A DNA stretch of 64,000 nucleotides from Pirellulales bacterium (GTDB taxonomy: Bacteria > Planctomycetota > Planctomycetia > Pirellulales > JAICIG01), in assembly GCA_035533075.1 (NCBI GenBank), contig DATLUO010000194.1, positions 1 through 64,000 of the forward strand. Reading direction: 5' to 3'. The stretch's first letter is position 1. Each line of letters opens with the position of its first letter. A program made the translations under genes and the position numbers. The notes under the pieces were generated by a model. That model searched no databases, had not been told where the DNA came from, and worked only from the letters and a program-made list of their open reading frames with translations. Below, one piece after another: positions 1 through 8,417 of this stretch.

Positions 1-710
1 CCCGATCGCCGATCCGCTCGCGGAGCGGGCGGGCTACGTAGCCCGCTTGCTCCGCAAGCGGGAGGGTGACCGGGAAGCGGCGGCCCGCTACCGCAAGCGG
101 CTGTCGGGCGCGTCGTCCTGTAGACGGCCAACGCGAACCCCCGCCGGGCAAGCCGGCGGCATCCGCTCGGAACCAAGACATTCTTATGTTCTATCTCGCG
201 ACTGGCTTGGGTTGGATCGGTTGCAGGCGCCGTGCGTGGCTCCCTGTGTTCTACCGCACCGTTGGCTTGGACCGATTTGTTTTCGATCTCTCACCGCACC
301 TCGACGGGAGCCGGCGGGCCGCATCAGGTCGGTCGACAGCCAAAACCTCGTGTTTCATCGGTGTGGGCAAATTTGCCCACACCGTGCGCGGGGGGTGCGG
401 TCGACCAACAGCCGGCGTCACTGCTCAATGTCTCAGCACGCGCGACCGACCATCGGCCCGCTCTTTTCCCCGTCTGCCAGCAATACGCTTGGCGACCGTC
501 AAAAAATCACCCCCCGCGGAAAAATCCGGCAGGCTCGCCCACCACCCGCCGCCGCTGACCGTTAGACGCCGCCAGCGGCCAGAAAGTTCCGGGGATGTGG
601 CCTGGGTCTCTTTGCATGCCCGGCGGCTGCTGTACGACGGCCCCGGCACTTTGGCCGGTCGCGGCCGTGCGCGGAGGATGGGCTTCCCAGCCCGTCATGT
701 GAACGCCATC
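1..710. other. No confident gene; left edge of window with small palindromes
   Basis: Open frames exist on both strands but none shows a recognisable domain or a convincing start. The first about 100 bases of the + strand translate as a helical, Arg/Glu/Ala-rich segment (LLRKREGDREAAARYRKRL) that could be the 3' end of a gene entering from the left; it then runs into low-quality sequence. Small perfect palindromes lie at 31-44 and 43-61, and a larger one at 359-384. The rest looks like decayed or non-coding DNA upstream of the leftward gene that ends at 711. Confidence 0.4.
359..384. repeat. 26-bp perfect palindrome
   Basis: Positions 359-371 (CGGTGTGGGCAAA) are followed at once by their exact reverse complement at 372-384, with no spacer. 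It sits in gene-free DNA. It could be a protein-binding site, a dispersed-repeat remnant or a cruciform; no T-run follows, so a terminator is less likely. No second copy was seen in the window. Confidence 0.7.
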
Positions 711-2066
711 CTACCCTATGCCCGTGAGGCCGGCCTCTTGACCGTTGCGGAGCATCTCCAGGACCCCGTTGAGGCGCCGGTCAAGGTCTTGCTTGAGCTC
801 CGTCGCGTGCTCTTCGATGAACTTGCCGCTGGTCTGGATCGTGCGGGCTTTGGTGGCCATTTCGCCGATGCGAGCGACCCAGCCCAGCAACTCCTGCACG
901 TGCTGCTCGATGGCCTGCAAATCGAGTCCACCGGCCGCTTCGCGCCGCGCCGCGGCCACGGCCAGCGCTCGGGCGATCTTGTAGGCCGAATCGAAGAACA
1001 AGAGCGGCTTGCCGGCGGCGAGGTCGTCTTTATCGACCGTGCAGTAGAAATCGTCGCCGATGCGGCGGAAATCGCCGATCTCGGCCGGCTCGCTCCCCTT
1101 GGCGAAGGCGAAGATGCCGATGCCGGCGGCACGGTTCTCCTTGGCCGCCTCCAACTCGTCGATCGCTTCCTTCAGCTTGTAACGAGAGTCTTTGGCCTCG
1201 AAAACGATCCTGACGCCCGGCGCGCCGGCCGTCTCGCCCAAGATAGCCACTAAATCGCCGACTTTCTTGCGCGTTTCGCCGGGCGTGCCGCGGACAAACT
1301 CCGTCTCGTCGCCCAGCCCGCGGCCCATCGCCGCGAAGACTTTGTACAGATCGGCCTCAAACTCGATCCCCTTGACGTGCCTACGGGCAGCCTCGGCGGC
1401 GGTGGCCTCTTTGACGCCCAACGCCAGGTTGATCTTCTGAAAACCCTCGTCGAGCAGCGTCTTCAGCCGCGACATGGCCGACTTTTCCTGGTCGAGCGAG
1501 AACTCGGCCAGCACCTCATTGAGCCGGTTTTCCAGCAGCTTCTGCATGCGAGCTTCGATGAGCATGATCACGCCGTCTTTGTTCTTCGGATCGAGCGATC
1601 GGGCGAACAGGCTGTTGGGCCCGACCTGGGCTTCCATCAGTCGGCCGAGCTTGCCGTCGGCCGGATCGAACCATGCGCGGATGATCCGCGCCAGGTGCCC
1701 CTCCTGACCGAGAAAGCCGTCGAGCGAGCGCGGGAGTTGCCCGTCTTTGTCTTTGAAGTAATGCCCGAGGTGTGCGGTCATTTCTTCCTGAAACTCGCCA
1801 ACAAAATCTTTGAAGCGCGATTCGACCTCGGCGAATTTGTCGTGGACGACGCGCATATCGAGCGTCGGGCTGGCCGACTTGATGGCGATGACACCCACCT
1901 TGAGCGCCTCGGCGGCCTTCTCGACGCGCTGGTCGTTGGGGAATTGCGTGATGTAGCCATAGACGATCGGGTCGGTGATCGGCAGCGTCAGTTGGAGCGG
2001 CGCATCGGCGCTTTCAATTTGGTTGGCAACTTCGTGGATCAGGCGGTCAGCGGTGGCGTTCAGCAT
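711..2066 (-). CDS. Coiled-coil protein with PD-(D/E)XK nuclease-like domain
   Basis: A 451-residue soluble protein with no signal peptide. Residues 45-220 are charged and helical (probable coiled coil). Residues 230-325 show a pattern typical of PD-(D/E)XK nucleases: Glu237 in GIEFEADLYKVF, Asp271 in KVGDLVAIL, then Glu290-x-Lys292 in IVFEAKDSR, followed by a helix (ELEAAKENRAAG) and a strand (IGIFAFAKG). Residues 375-440 are again helical. Domain order recalls DNA-processing proteins in which a long helical arm carries a nuclease fold, but I cannot name the family. It stands alone on its strand at the edge of a defence-like region (RAYT, type I restriction genes). A role in DNA cleavage or defence is inference; the nuclease signature is what is seen. 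Confidence 0.7.
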   Translation of the reverse strand: MLNATADRLIHEVANQIESADAPLQLTLPITDPIVYGYITQFPNDQRVEKAAEALKVGVIAIKSASPTLDMRVVHDKFAEVESRFKDFVGEFQEEMTAHLGHYFKDKDGQLPRSLDGFLGQEGHLARIIRAWFDPADGKLGRLMEAQVGPNSLFARSLDPKNKDGVIMLIEARMQKLLENRLNEVLAEFSLDQEKSAMSRLKTLLDEGFQKINLALGVKEATAAEAARRHVKGIEFEADLYKVFAAMGRGLGDETEFVRGTPGETRKKVGDLVAILGETAGAPGVRIVFEAKDSRYKLKEAIDELEAAKENRAAGIGIFAFAKGSEPAEIGDFRRIGDDFYCTVDKDDLAAGKPLLFFDSAYKIARALAVAAARREAAGGLDLQAIEQHVQELLGWVARIGEMATKARTIQTSGKFIEEHATELKQDLDRRLNGVLEMLRNGQEAGLTGIG

Positions 2067-2205
2067 GGTATTGAGTAGTTATCCTGGAAGAATGTTGGAT
2101 GCCCACGTCTCGTTCGACAGGTACTTAACGGGCCGCCGGGGCAGATGTCCGACTTCTTCAACGGTGAGACGGCGATATTTACCAAGACAACGTCAGCAGC
2201 CGGCA

Positions 2206-2352
2206 CAAAGTAGCAGGCACGCTCCGCCGTGCCGTTGCCGCATCACGAGAGACGCCACCACCGGATCCGGCCCGCGCTGCGATCGACGTTGCCGGGAGCA
2301 CAGCGTCCACCGGCTTAAGGCGACGGCACGGCGGAGCGTGCCTGCTACTTTG
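2206..2352. repeat. REP/BIME-like paired palindromic element, left copy
   Basis: A 33-nt arm at 2206-2238 (starts CAAAGTAGCAGGCACGCTCC) is repeated in inverse orientation at 2320-2352, with one mismatch. The roughly 80-bp middle contains a conserved stretch GATCGACGTTG...CCGGCTTAAGG. The same element in the same orientation recurs at 3058-3204, so the two copies bracket the transposase-like gene between them. This is the arrangement described for REPtrons (RAYT gene plus BIMEs). Confidence 0.85.
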
Positions 2353-2420
2353 ACGCTTCGCGCGATGCGGCTTGCTGATTATCTTGGCGGTTGTATGCAG
2401 TTCTCCTGAGAGGCGCAACC

Positions 2421-3065
2421 ATGTGTTTTGAACTGTTTGATCCGCGCGGGGAATTGACGATCCGAGAAGGGACGCTGCCGCACTGGTACCAGCCCGGCGT
2501 GACCTACTTCGTTACCTTCCGCACCGACGATTCGGTCCCGCAGTCGTTGCTGCGGTCGTGGCACAAGCGACGCGACGTTTGGCTGGCGCGCCACGGCATC
2601 GATCCTCACCAGCCCAACTGGAAAGCAACGCTGCGAGAGAGCGCCGAGCTGGAGGACGAATACCACCGCAAGTTTACCCGCGAATTCATGGATTACCTCG
2701 ATCGCGGCTATGGCGCCTGTGTGCTGCGCAGGGCGGCACTGGCGGAAATCGTCGGGCAAAGCCTGCGGCACTTTGATGGAGACCGCTACCACTTGGGCGA
2801 TTTCGTGGTGATGCCGAATCACGTACATCTGTTAGCCTGCCTCATCGGAGGGACCGAAATCGAGGCCCAGTGCCGGTCTTGGAAGACGTTTACGGCTGGC
2901 AAGATCAACAAGTTGCTCGGGCGCAATGGCCGCTTCTGGCAAGAAGAAAGTTTCGATCATCTTGTGCGGAGCGTCGAACAATTCGAGCATTTGCGGCGGT
3001 ACATCGCCGCCAACCCCATCCGCGCCGGCCTTTCGCCCGGCGAATATCTGGCATATGCAAAGTAG
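2421..3065 (+). CDS. REP-associated tyrosine transposase (RAYT, TnpA_REP family)
   Basis: A 214-residue Y1/HUH single-strand DNA nuclease-like protein. The metal-binding HUH motif is H134-V-H136 in MPNHVHLL; the probable catalytic tyrosine is Tyr194 in LRRYIAANP. The N-terminal LPHWYQPGVTYFVTFR segment is typical of RAYTs, which are domesticated relatives of IS200/IS605 transposases that cut and rejoin REP hairpins. I chose ATG 2421 over ATG 2391 because GAGAGGCG precedes it and the family starts near here. Two paired palindromic elements flank it, and its TAG stop (3063-3065) lies inside the first arm of the right element. The protein is full length with no lesion, so the unit may be functional. 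Confidence 0.9.
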   Translation: MCFELFDPRGELTIREGTLPHWYQPGVTYFVTFRTDDSVPQSLLRSWHKRRDVWLARHGIDPHQPNWKATLRESAELEDEYHRKFTREFMDYLDRGYGACVLRRAALAEIVGQSLRHFDGDRYHLGDFVVMPNHVHLLACLIGGTEIEAQCRSWKTFTAGKINKLLGRNGRFWQEESFDHLVRSVEQFEHLRRYIAANPIRAGLSPGEYLAYAK

Positions 3066-3204
3066 CAGGCACGCTCCGCCGTGCCGTTGCAGCACTTCCG
3101 ATGGCGCACCACTGAATCGAGTCACGCGCTCCGATCGACGTTGTCTCGGGCGCAGCGTCAACCGGCTTAAGGCAACGGCACGGCGGAGCGTGCCTGCTAC
3201 TTTG
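3058..3204. repeat. REP/BIME-like paired palindromic element, right copy
   Basis: Arms at 3058-3090 and 3172-3204 are perfect 33-nt inverted repeats. The inner part shares GATCGACGTTG and CCGGCTTAAGG with the left copy (2206-2352). The left arm overlaps the last codons and the stop codon of the RAYT gene, so the repeat supplies the end of its own mobilising gene. The elements are direct repeats of each other, 852 bp apart. Confidence 0.88.
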
Positions 3205-3295
3205 ACGCCTCGGGCGGGGCGTTCGCCAGCGCGATTTCGCCAGCCGGTCGCTTTTCGCCAGTAAAGCGCGCTTGCGTGTCTGAGGCTGCCACAGG

Positions 3296-4756
3296 TTAAG
3301 GCGAAACGGCTGTGGACGCTTCAGCGGTAGCCGTTTGCTGTCGCAAAAACGCTTCGACCCGCCATTTGGCCAATTGGCCGTGAGTTGGAGCGGCGACCGC
3401 CGCGGCAAATCCGCCGGGAGCCGCCGCGGCGGCCGCAGCAACCGGTTTTGGCTCGATATCCTCCGTGAACCGCAGAAGCGCCTTTTGATTCTCGTTCATT
3501 GCGGGTTCCGGCTGTTCTGCGGTCATCGGTGCTGCGGCCATCGCCAGCTTCGGGGATGGCACGCTGAGCGATAAAGGCGTGTCTGTGCGAGGCGGACCTG
3601 AAAGCCGGATCGCCGCGGCGAAGCTGTTCGCTCTGCGGTCCCTCTGGGTCAAGGGTCGAAGGCCCCATTTGTCGGCCATGTATTTGAGCAAGCTCGTGTG
3701 GTCGAACTCGGTCGGCAGCACTCCGCGATCAACCCACGGCGACACCAGTAATGCCGGCACGCGCACACCGAGCTGATCGAAGGTGTATTCCTCATGATGC
3801 TCGTCAGGCGGAACTGCAGCCGGCGGCTCGATGTGATCGTAAAAGCCACCGTTTTCGTCATAGACGACGATCAGCAGCGTCGAGTTCCAGAGTTCGGCGT
3901 TGCTCCGGATGGCGTTGTAGACCTTCGCTAGTAGCTCTTGGGCTGCCACTGTCGAGTGCGGCGGATGGTCGTCGTTTTGCGGCTGCTGCTCGAACGGCAG
4001 GTGGAAGTAATTCGGCTCGATGAACGTGTATTGCGGAAAGCTGCGTTCGTGGCCCGTGGCGTCGCGGAAAAAGCGATCCAGAAAGAAGTAGTGGCGGGCG
4101 TTGTGTGGCTGCTGCTGATGGCGAAGAACCAGCGACTGCGGCACATCGCCATGATAAATGCGCCATGAAATACGACGTTCGTTGAGCCGGTCGTAGATCG
4201 TATCCTGGTTGTAGCTCAGGTAATACCTGGCCGGCGCAAAGCCGTCTGGCATCGTGACCAGACCTTTGGATGTGCCCGAATGCACGAAGAAGCGGTTGGT
4301 CCATGTCGGGCCGGGTACTGACGAGTACCAATGGTCGCAGATGGTGAAGCATTCGGCCAATTCGTGCAACGCCGGTAAGTCGCCTTTGCCAAAATAATCC
4401 ATGATTCGCTGGCGTTCATCGGCCGTGGTGGCTGGATACTCTTTTTCGTATTCCGATACGAATCCCGCATTGCCACCTCGAAGCTGATTCAGGATGTGCT
4501 CCAGTTCGTGCTTCGGATCGGGATTGACGACGGTATCGTTCGATTGCCGCTGGAAGTATTTTCGACCCGCCGAATCCTGATTACTGTATGGCTGCCGCGG
4601 ATCGACGCCGTCCAGGTCGGGATAAACCGACTTGAAGCAGCCCAACATCTGGTCGAACGAATGGTTCTCGAACATCAGCACGACGACGTGCTTGATGGGG
4701 TCGGTCCCGGTCGCTTCCCGCACTCGACCGAAGAGTCGCTGCAACAGTCGCATCAC
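3296..4756 (-). CDS. Phosphoesterase, phospholipase C / AcpA type
   Basis: A 486-residue member of the phosphoesterase family that includes bacterial phospholipase C and acid phosphatase AcpA (alkaline phosphatase superfamily), expected to hydrolyse phosphate esters such as phospholipid head groups. Visible family blocks: HVVVLMFENHSFDQML (residues about 23-38, Glu-Asn metal/nucleophile region), CDHWYSSVPGPTWTNR, VYDENGGFYDHI and VSPWVDRG...FDHTSLLKYM near the C-terminal core. The last about 90 residues are Ala/Pro-rich and probably an appendage. There is no clear signal peptide, although many relatives are exported by Tat, so cellular location is open. It is followed on the same strand by nothing related; hsdR lies just upstream with a 67-bp gap. 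Confidence 0.85.
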   Translation of the reverse strand: MMRLLQRLFGRVREATGTDPIKHVVVLMFENHSFDQMLGCFKSVYPDLDGVDPRQPYSNQDSAGRKYFQRQSNDTVVNPDPKHELEHILNQLRGGNAGFVSEYEKEYPATTADERQRIMDYFGKGDLPALHELAECFTICDHWYSSVPGPTWTNRFFVHSGTSKGLVTMPDGFAPARYYLSYNQDTIYDRLNERRISWRIYHGDVPQSLVLRHQQQPHNARHYFFLDRFFRDATGHERSFPQYTFIEPNYFHLPFEQQPQNDDHPPHSTVAAQELLAKVYNAIRSNAELWNSTLLIVVYDENGGFYDHIEPPAAVPPDEHHEEYTFDQLGVRVPALLVSPWVDRGVLPTEFDHTSLLKYMADKWGLRPLTQRDRRANSFAAAIRLSGPPRTDTPLSLSVPSPKLAMAAAPMTAEQPEPAMNENQKALLRFTEDIEPKPVAAAAAAAPGGFAAAVAAPTHGQLAKWRVEAFLRQQTATAEASTAVSP

Positions 4757-4823
4757 TGACGATCCTTCTTCGAAGTTCTGTTAAACACTGGGCAATTGCG
4801 GCCCAGGGTTAACGCCAATCATG

Positions 4824-7817
4824 TTACGTCGCGCCCTCATCCGCCGTCCGTTCCTTCCGCTGGGCGTACCGATCAAACAGCAGATCGTTCAAAAACGCGG
4901 CGAATTCGGGCTTGTCGTTGATCTGCTTGAAAAACCGGAAGTTCACGTCGATCATGTCCTGCACGTGGTCGCGAACCTTGTGGTCGAACGTCAGGCGCGC
5001 GTTCTCGCGCGTGTTCACCGCGAAGCTGGACGCCATCCCCACGTCGGCGTCGAGCTTCTCCTCCAGCGTCTCCAAGAACTGCTTGTCGTCCTCCGCGAAG
5101 CTCGTCCCGAAGCGGTCGTTGAGCAGCTTGAGGATTTCAGACAGCGGCTCCAGCACCTCGTCGGGCTTGCCGCCGGTCAGGCCGGCCTTCTCGTGCTCCA
5201 GCACGCCCTTGCCCAAGGCCGGTGAGAGCGACTCACGGGCAGCCTGAACCAGACGCACCGTGCTCATGTCGACAAACTTCTTCAACTCGCGCGGCTGCTC
5301 CTCGCGCGGCACCGGCAGCACGCGCAACAGACAACGGCAAAACTGGTAGAGCTGCTCCAGTTCGGGGTCGGCAAAGGGGATCACCTGCCCGAGGAACGAA
5401 TAGAGGTCGGCGTAGCGGTGCAACTGCCCGCGGAACTCGCGGCGATCGTCCTCCTGGCCGGCCTCCACGCGCTCCACCACCGGTTTGAGCGCCGCGTAAA
5501 CCTTCTCCATCACCGCCCGGGGCTTATAGAACGCAGCCGCGAAACTCTCCACGTCGGCCGCGAAGAGAAAGTTGTATTTCTTCAGCGCGCTCTCGACTTT
5601 GTGCAGGTCGTTGGGATCGGTGGCCTCGGCCAGGCTGGTTTGCCCGAAGTAGCGGCCGAACGCCTCTTTGACCAGTTCGGCGTTGTCGGCGAAGTCGAGC
5701 ACGCAGGTGTCGGTTTTGTAGGGCGGCAGCGTGCGGTTCAGGCGCGAAAGCGTCTGCACCGCGTTCACCTCGCCGGCCAGCCGCTTGTCGACGTACATCG
5801 TGTGCAGCAGCGGCTGGTCGAAGCCGGTCTGGAACTTGTTGGCCACAATCAGCAGCCGATAGGGATCGGTGGCGAACTTGGCCGCGGTCTGGGCTTCGGA
5901 AAAACCGTTCATGCCGGCCTCGGTGTATTCCTTGCCGGTCTCCTCGTCTTTGACCGTGCCCGAAAAGGCGATCACGGCCTTCCAACTATAGCCTTTCTCG
6001 TCCAGATACCTGTCAATCTCCAGCTTGTACGAAACCGCCTGCTGCCGCGAGCTGGTGACGAGCATGGCCCGCGCGCGGTGGTCGATCTGGTCTAAAATCT
6101 TGTGGGCCAGGTGCTCGGCGATCACATGCACCTTCTCGCGGATCGTCTTGGGGTTTTCCGACACGAACCGCGTGAGCATCTTGCTCGCCTTCTGCCGGTC
6201 GTACTTGGGGTCTTCCTTGACCTTCTTGAGCAGCGTCCAATAGGTGCGATAAGAGATGAAGTTCTTGAGCACGTCGAGAATAAAGCCCTCTTCGATCGCC
6301 TGCCGCATGCTGTAGAGGCTGAAGGGCATAAAGGCCGGGCTGCCGCCGGGATTCGGCACGCCGAAGATTTCCAGCGTCTCGTGCTTGGGCGTGGCGGTGA
6401 AGGCGAAGGTGCTGACGTGCTGCATGCGTCCGCGGGCCTGCTGGTCTTTCCGCGCCAGGTCGGCCGCGCTTTGGCCCTCTTCGTCGTCGGAGCCGACGCG
6501 CAGCGCCGATTTCATCTCTTTGGCAGCATCGCCCCCTTGCGACGAATGGGCCTCGTCGAGTATCAGGGCGAACCGCAGCCCATCGGCTCTCCAGGGCAGC
6601 GTTTCCTGGCCAAACTTGCGCATCTCCTCCAGCACGACGGGGAATTTTTGCAGCGTGGTGACAATGATCTGCTTGCCGGCCTCCAGCGCCTGCTTGAGAT
6701 GCTTGCCGCCTTCGTCGATGTGCTCGACCAGCCCGGCCGTTTGCTCGAAGGAAGTCACGGTGCGGCTCAACTGGCGGTCGAGCGCGACGCGGTCGGTGAC
6801 CACGATCACCGAGTCGAACACGCGCTTATCGTGGTGGTCGTGCAGCGACACCAGGCGATGCGCGAGCCAGGCGATCGAGTTCGACTTGCCGCTGCCGGCG
6901 CTATGCTGAACGAGGTAGTTCTGCCCGGCTCCGTGCTCGCGGGCATGCGCCACCAACTCGCGCACCGATTCCAACTGGTGATAGCGCGGGAAGACGATCG
7001 AGCGTTTGAGCTTGCCTTGCTCGTCGCGCTCGCGGACGTCCTGCACGAAGTACTGCATCAGGTCGAGCACGCTGTCGCGCGCCCAGACCTCGCGCCACAG
7101 ATAATCGGTGCTGAAGCCGCTGCCGAGCTTGGGCGGCGGATTGCCGGCGCCGCGGTATTTTCCTTCGCCGTCGCCGCGGTTGAAGGGCAAAAAGGCGGTG
7201 TCGTCGCCCTTTAACTGCGTGGTCACATACACCAGCAGCGGATCGACGGCGAAATGGGCCAGGCAGCGGCCGAGCGCGAACAGCGGCTCGCGCTGGTCGC
7301 GGTCGCGGCGGTACTGGACGATGGCGTCGGTCACGTCCTGGTCGTTGAGTGGGTTTTTGAGCTCGGCCGTGAAGAGCGGCAAGCCGTTCAGAAAAAGCAC
7401 CAGGTCGAGGCTGTGGTCGCTCTTTTCGCTGTACCGCGCCTGACGCATGACGGTGAACTGGTTCGCCTGATAGAGCGCGTCGGTGTCGGGATTCAGCGAG
7501 GTTTCGGGCTTCCAGAACGCCAGCCGGAATTTGCAGCCGGTGGCCTTCACTCCCTCGCGTAAAACCGTAACCGTGCCGTCGGCGGTGATTGCGTCGGCGA
7601 CGCGCTTGAGCAACTGATCGCGTGCCGCTTCGCGGTGCTGCTCGACGAATTTTTTCCATTCTTTGGGCTGCGTGGCCTCGACGAAGTCGACGAGCGGCCC
7701 GGGGTCGAGGCAGAGTGCCTTGTCGAACGCCGCCGGCGGCCGCTGGACGTAGTGCGCCGTGACCAGGTCGGCGACGATGGCCGTTTCGAGGGCCTGTTCG
7801 GAGATGGTTTTATTCAT
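4824..7817 (-). CDS. hsdR: Type I restriction enzyme, R (restriction) subunit
   Basis: A 997-residue DNA-translocating restriction subunit. The N-terminal nuclease core shows Asp138 and Glu152-x-Lys154 (LDLVLFLNGLPLFTAELKN). The SF2 motor follows: Walker A HSAGSGKS at 305-312, LILDEAHSS (DEAH 421-424), FAFTATPK near 475, and later RLLIVANKFQTGFDQP and LSRLNRTLPP as motifs V/VI. The C-terminus is helical. Length and motif order are normal for HsdR and no lesion is seen. The complex would need HsdM and HsdS; hsdS (8418-9776) looks intact, but hsdM here is only a C-terminal remnant, so an active restriction complex is doubtful unless a methylase lies elsewhere. A repeat array (7914-8163) separates hsdR from the upstream genes. 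Confidence 0.93.
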   Translation of the reverse strand: MNKTISEQALETAIVADLVTAHYVQRPPAAFDKALCLDPGPLVDFVEATQPKEWKKFVEQHREAARDQLLKRVADAITADGTVTVLREGVKATGCKFRLAFWKPETSLNPDTDALYQANQFTVMRQARYSEKSDHSLDLVLFLNGLPLFTAELKNPLNDQDVTDAIVQYRRDRDQREPLFALGRCLAHFAVDPLLVYVTTQLKGDDTAFLPFNRGDGEGKYRGAGNPPPKLGSGFSTDYLWREVWARDSVLDLMQYFVQDVRERDEQGKLKRSIVFPRYHQLESVRELVAHAREHGAGQNYLVQHSAGSGKSNSIAWLAHRLVSLHDHHDKRVFDSVIVVTDRVALDRQLSRTVTSFEQTAGLVEHIDEGGKHLKQALEAGKQIIVTTLQKFPVVLEEMRKFGQETLPWRADGLRFALILDEAHSSQGGDAAKEMKSALRVGSDDEEGQSAADLARKDQQARGRMQHVSTFAFTATPKHETLEIFGVPNPGGSPAFMPFSLYSMRQAIEEGFILDVLKNFISYRTYWTLLKKVKEDPKYDRQKASKMLTRFVSENPKTIREKVHVIAEHLAHKILDQIDHRARAMLVTSSRQQAVSYKLEIDRYLDEKGYSWKAVIAFSGTVKDEETGKEYTEAGMNGFSEAQTAAKFATDPYRLLIVANKFQTGFDQPLLHTMYVDKRLAGEVNAVQTLSRLNRTLPPYKTDTCVLDFADNAELVKEAFGRYFGQTSLAEATDPNDLHKVESALKKYNFLFAADVESFAAAFYKPRAVMEKVYAALKPVVERVEAGQEDDRREFRGQLHRYADLYSFLGQVIPFADPELEQLYQFCRCLLRVLPVPREEQPRELKKFVDMSTVRLVQAARESLSPALGKGVLEHEKAGLTGGKPDEVLEPLSEILKLLNDRFGTSFAEDDKQFLETLEEKLDADVGMASSFAVNTRENARLTFDHKVRDHVQDMIDVNFRFFKQINDKPEFAAFLNDLLFDRYAQRKERTADEGAT

Positions 7818-7913
7818 GCGTTTGCCAGTCTTGAAACGCCCTGCGGTTGCAGCTCGCCGCCGCGTTTCCAGCTTCTATATGCTCATGATTCGCCGGCGAA
7901 GACGGTTTTCTTG

Positions 7914-8163
7914 CAGCCGGCTTTAGCCGGACTTAGAGTATTTGCCACCAGCTTTAGCTGGTGGTTGTCGCCCCGAGTACCCGTTTCGTTAGCCGGCTTC
8001 AGCCGGCTTTTGCATTTGCGGCTTTAGCCATTGATTCAAAGCCACTTTCCACATTTCGGAAGCCCGGCTAAAGCCGGCTCAACAGCAACAATGATTGGCA
8101 CCCCGGCACCACCAGCTAAAGCTGGTGGCAAAGCGTTGAAAGCCCGGCTAAAGCCGGCTCAAA
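7914..8163. repeat. Array of short hairpin repeats (GCCGGCTTTAGCCGG and CCACCAGCTTTAGCTGG types)
   Basis: Between hsdR and the next gene lie at least six hairpins of two alternating kinds. One is CCACCAGCTTTAGCTGGTGG (7951-7970 and, reversed, near 8109-8128); the other is GCCGGCTTTAGCCGG or its near variants (about 7917, 7993, 8065 and 8142). There is no coding content. The same two hairpin types recur in the same alternating pattern inside the cusA gene at 46858-47041. The array is a dispersed-repeat insertion that breaks the usual tight hsdM-hsdS-hsdR spacing. Confidence 0.85.
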
Positions 8164-8394
8164 TCAAGGCCATGCGTCTCGCTCCTCGGACTGGGTCGGC
8201 GTTGGCCGTTCGAAATCGCCTTGCCAGGCGCCGGCTGTCGCTTGCAGGAACTCCAAGTATTCTTGTTGCGGCACTGACGGTTCCGACTCAATGGTGATCG
8301 ACACTTCGCGGTTCGCCAAATCCCTGCCCAGCGGAACATCGAGGTGTAGCGTGCCGTCAGGGTCGGTCTTCGATTGAACGACAATACGGGTCAT
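8164..8394 (-). CDS. Small antitoxin-like protein of unknown function
   Basis: A 76-residue acidic protein starting MTRIVVQSKTDPDG, with a short beta-rich N-terminus (LHLDVPLG, REVSITIE) and an acidic tail (WQGDFERP...SEERDAWP). ATG 8394 was chosen over ATG 8421 because AAAGGAGAA lies just before it. The upstream ATG overlaps the hsdS stop, so the gene is coupled to hsdS. The layout of a short two-strand domain plus acidic tail resembles antitoxins found before PIN-domain toxins, but no toxin follows: hsdR is next, after a repeat array. Function is unproved; it may be an orphan antitoxin. Confidence 0.55.
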   Translation of the reverse strand: MTRIVVQSKTDPDGTLHLDVPLGRDLANREVSITIESEPSVPQQEYLEFLQATAGAWQGDFERPTPTQSEERDAWP

Positions 8395-8417
8395 CGTTGG
8401 TTCTCCTTTCTCCTTCA

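Noticed and set aside
66-1253. Rightward frame of 395 codons at the left edge
   Set aside because: Most of it is antisense to the PD-(D/E)XK protein gene, and the first part has no recognisable sequence.
2421-3065. IS200/IS605 insertion sequence
   Set aside because: The HUH protein is longer, has RAYT-type N-terminal sequence, lacks a TnpB partner and is flanked by paired REP elements, so RAYT is the better call.
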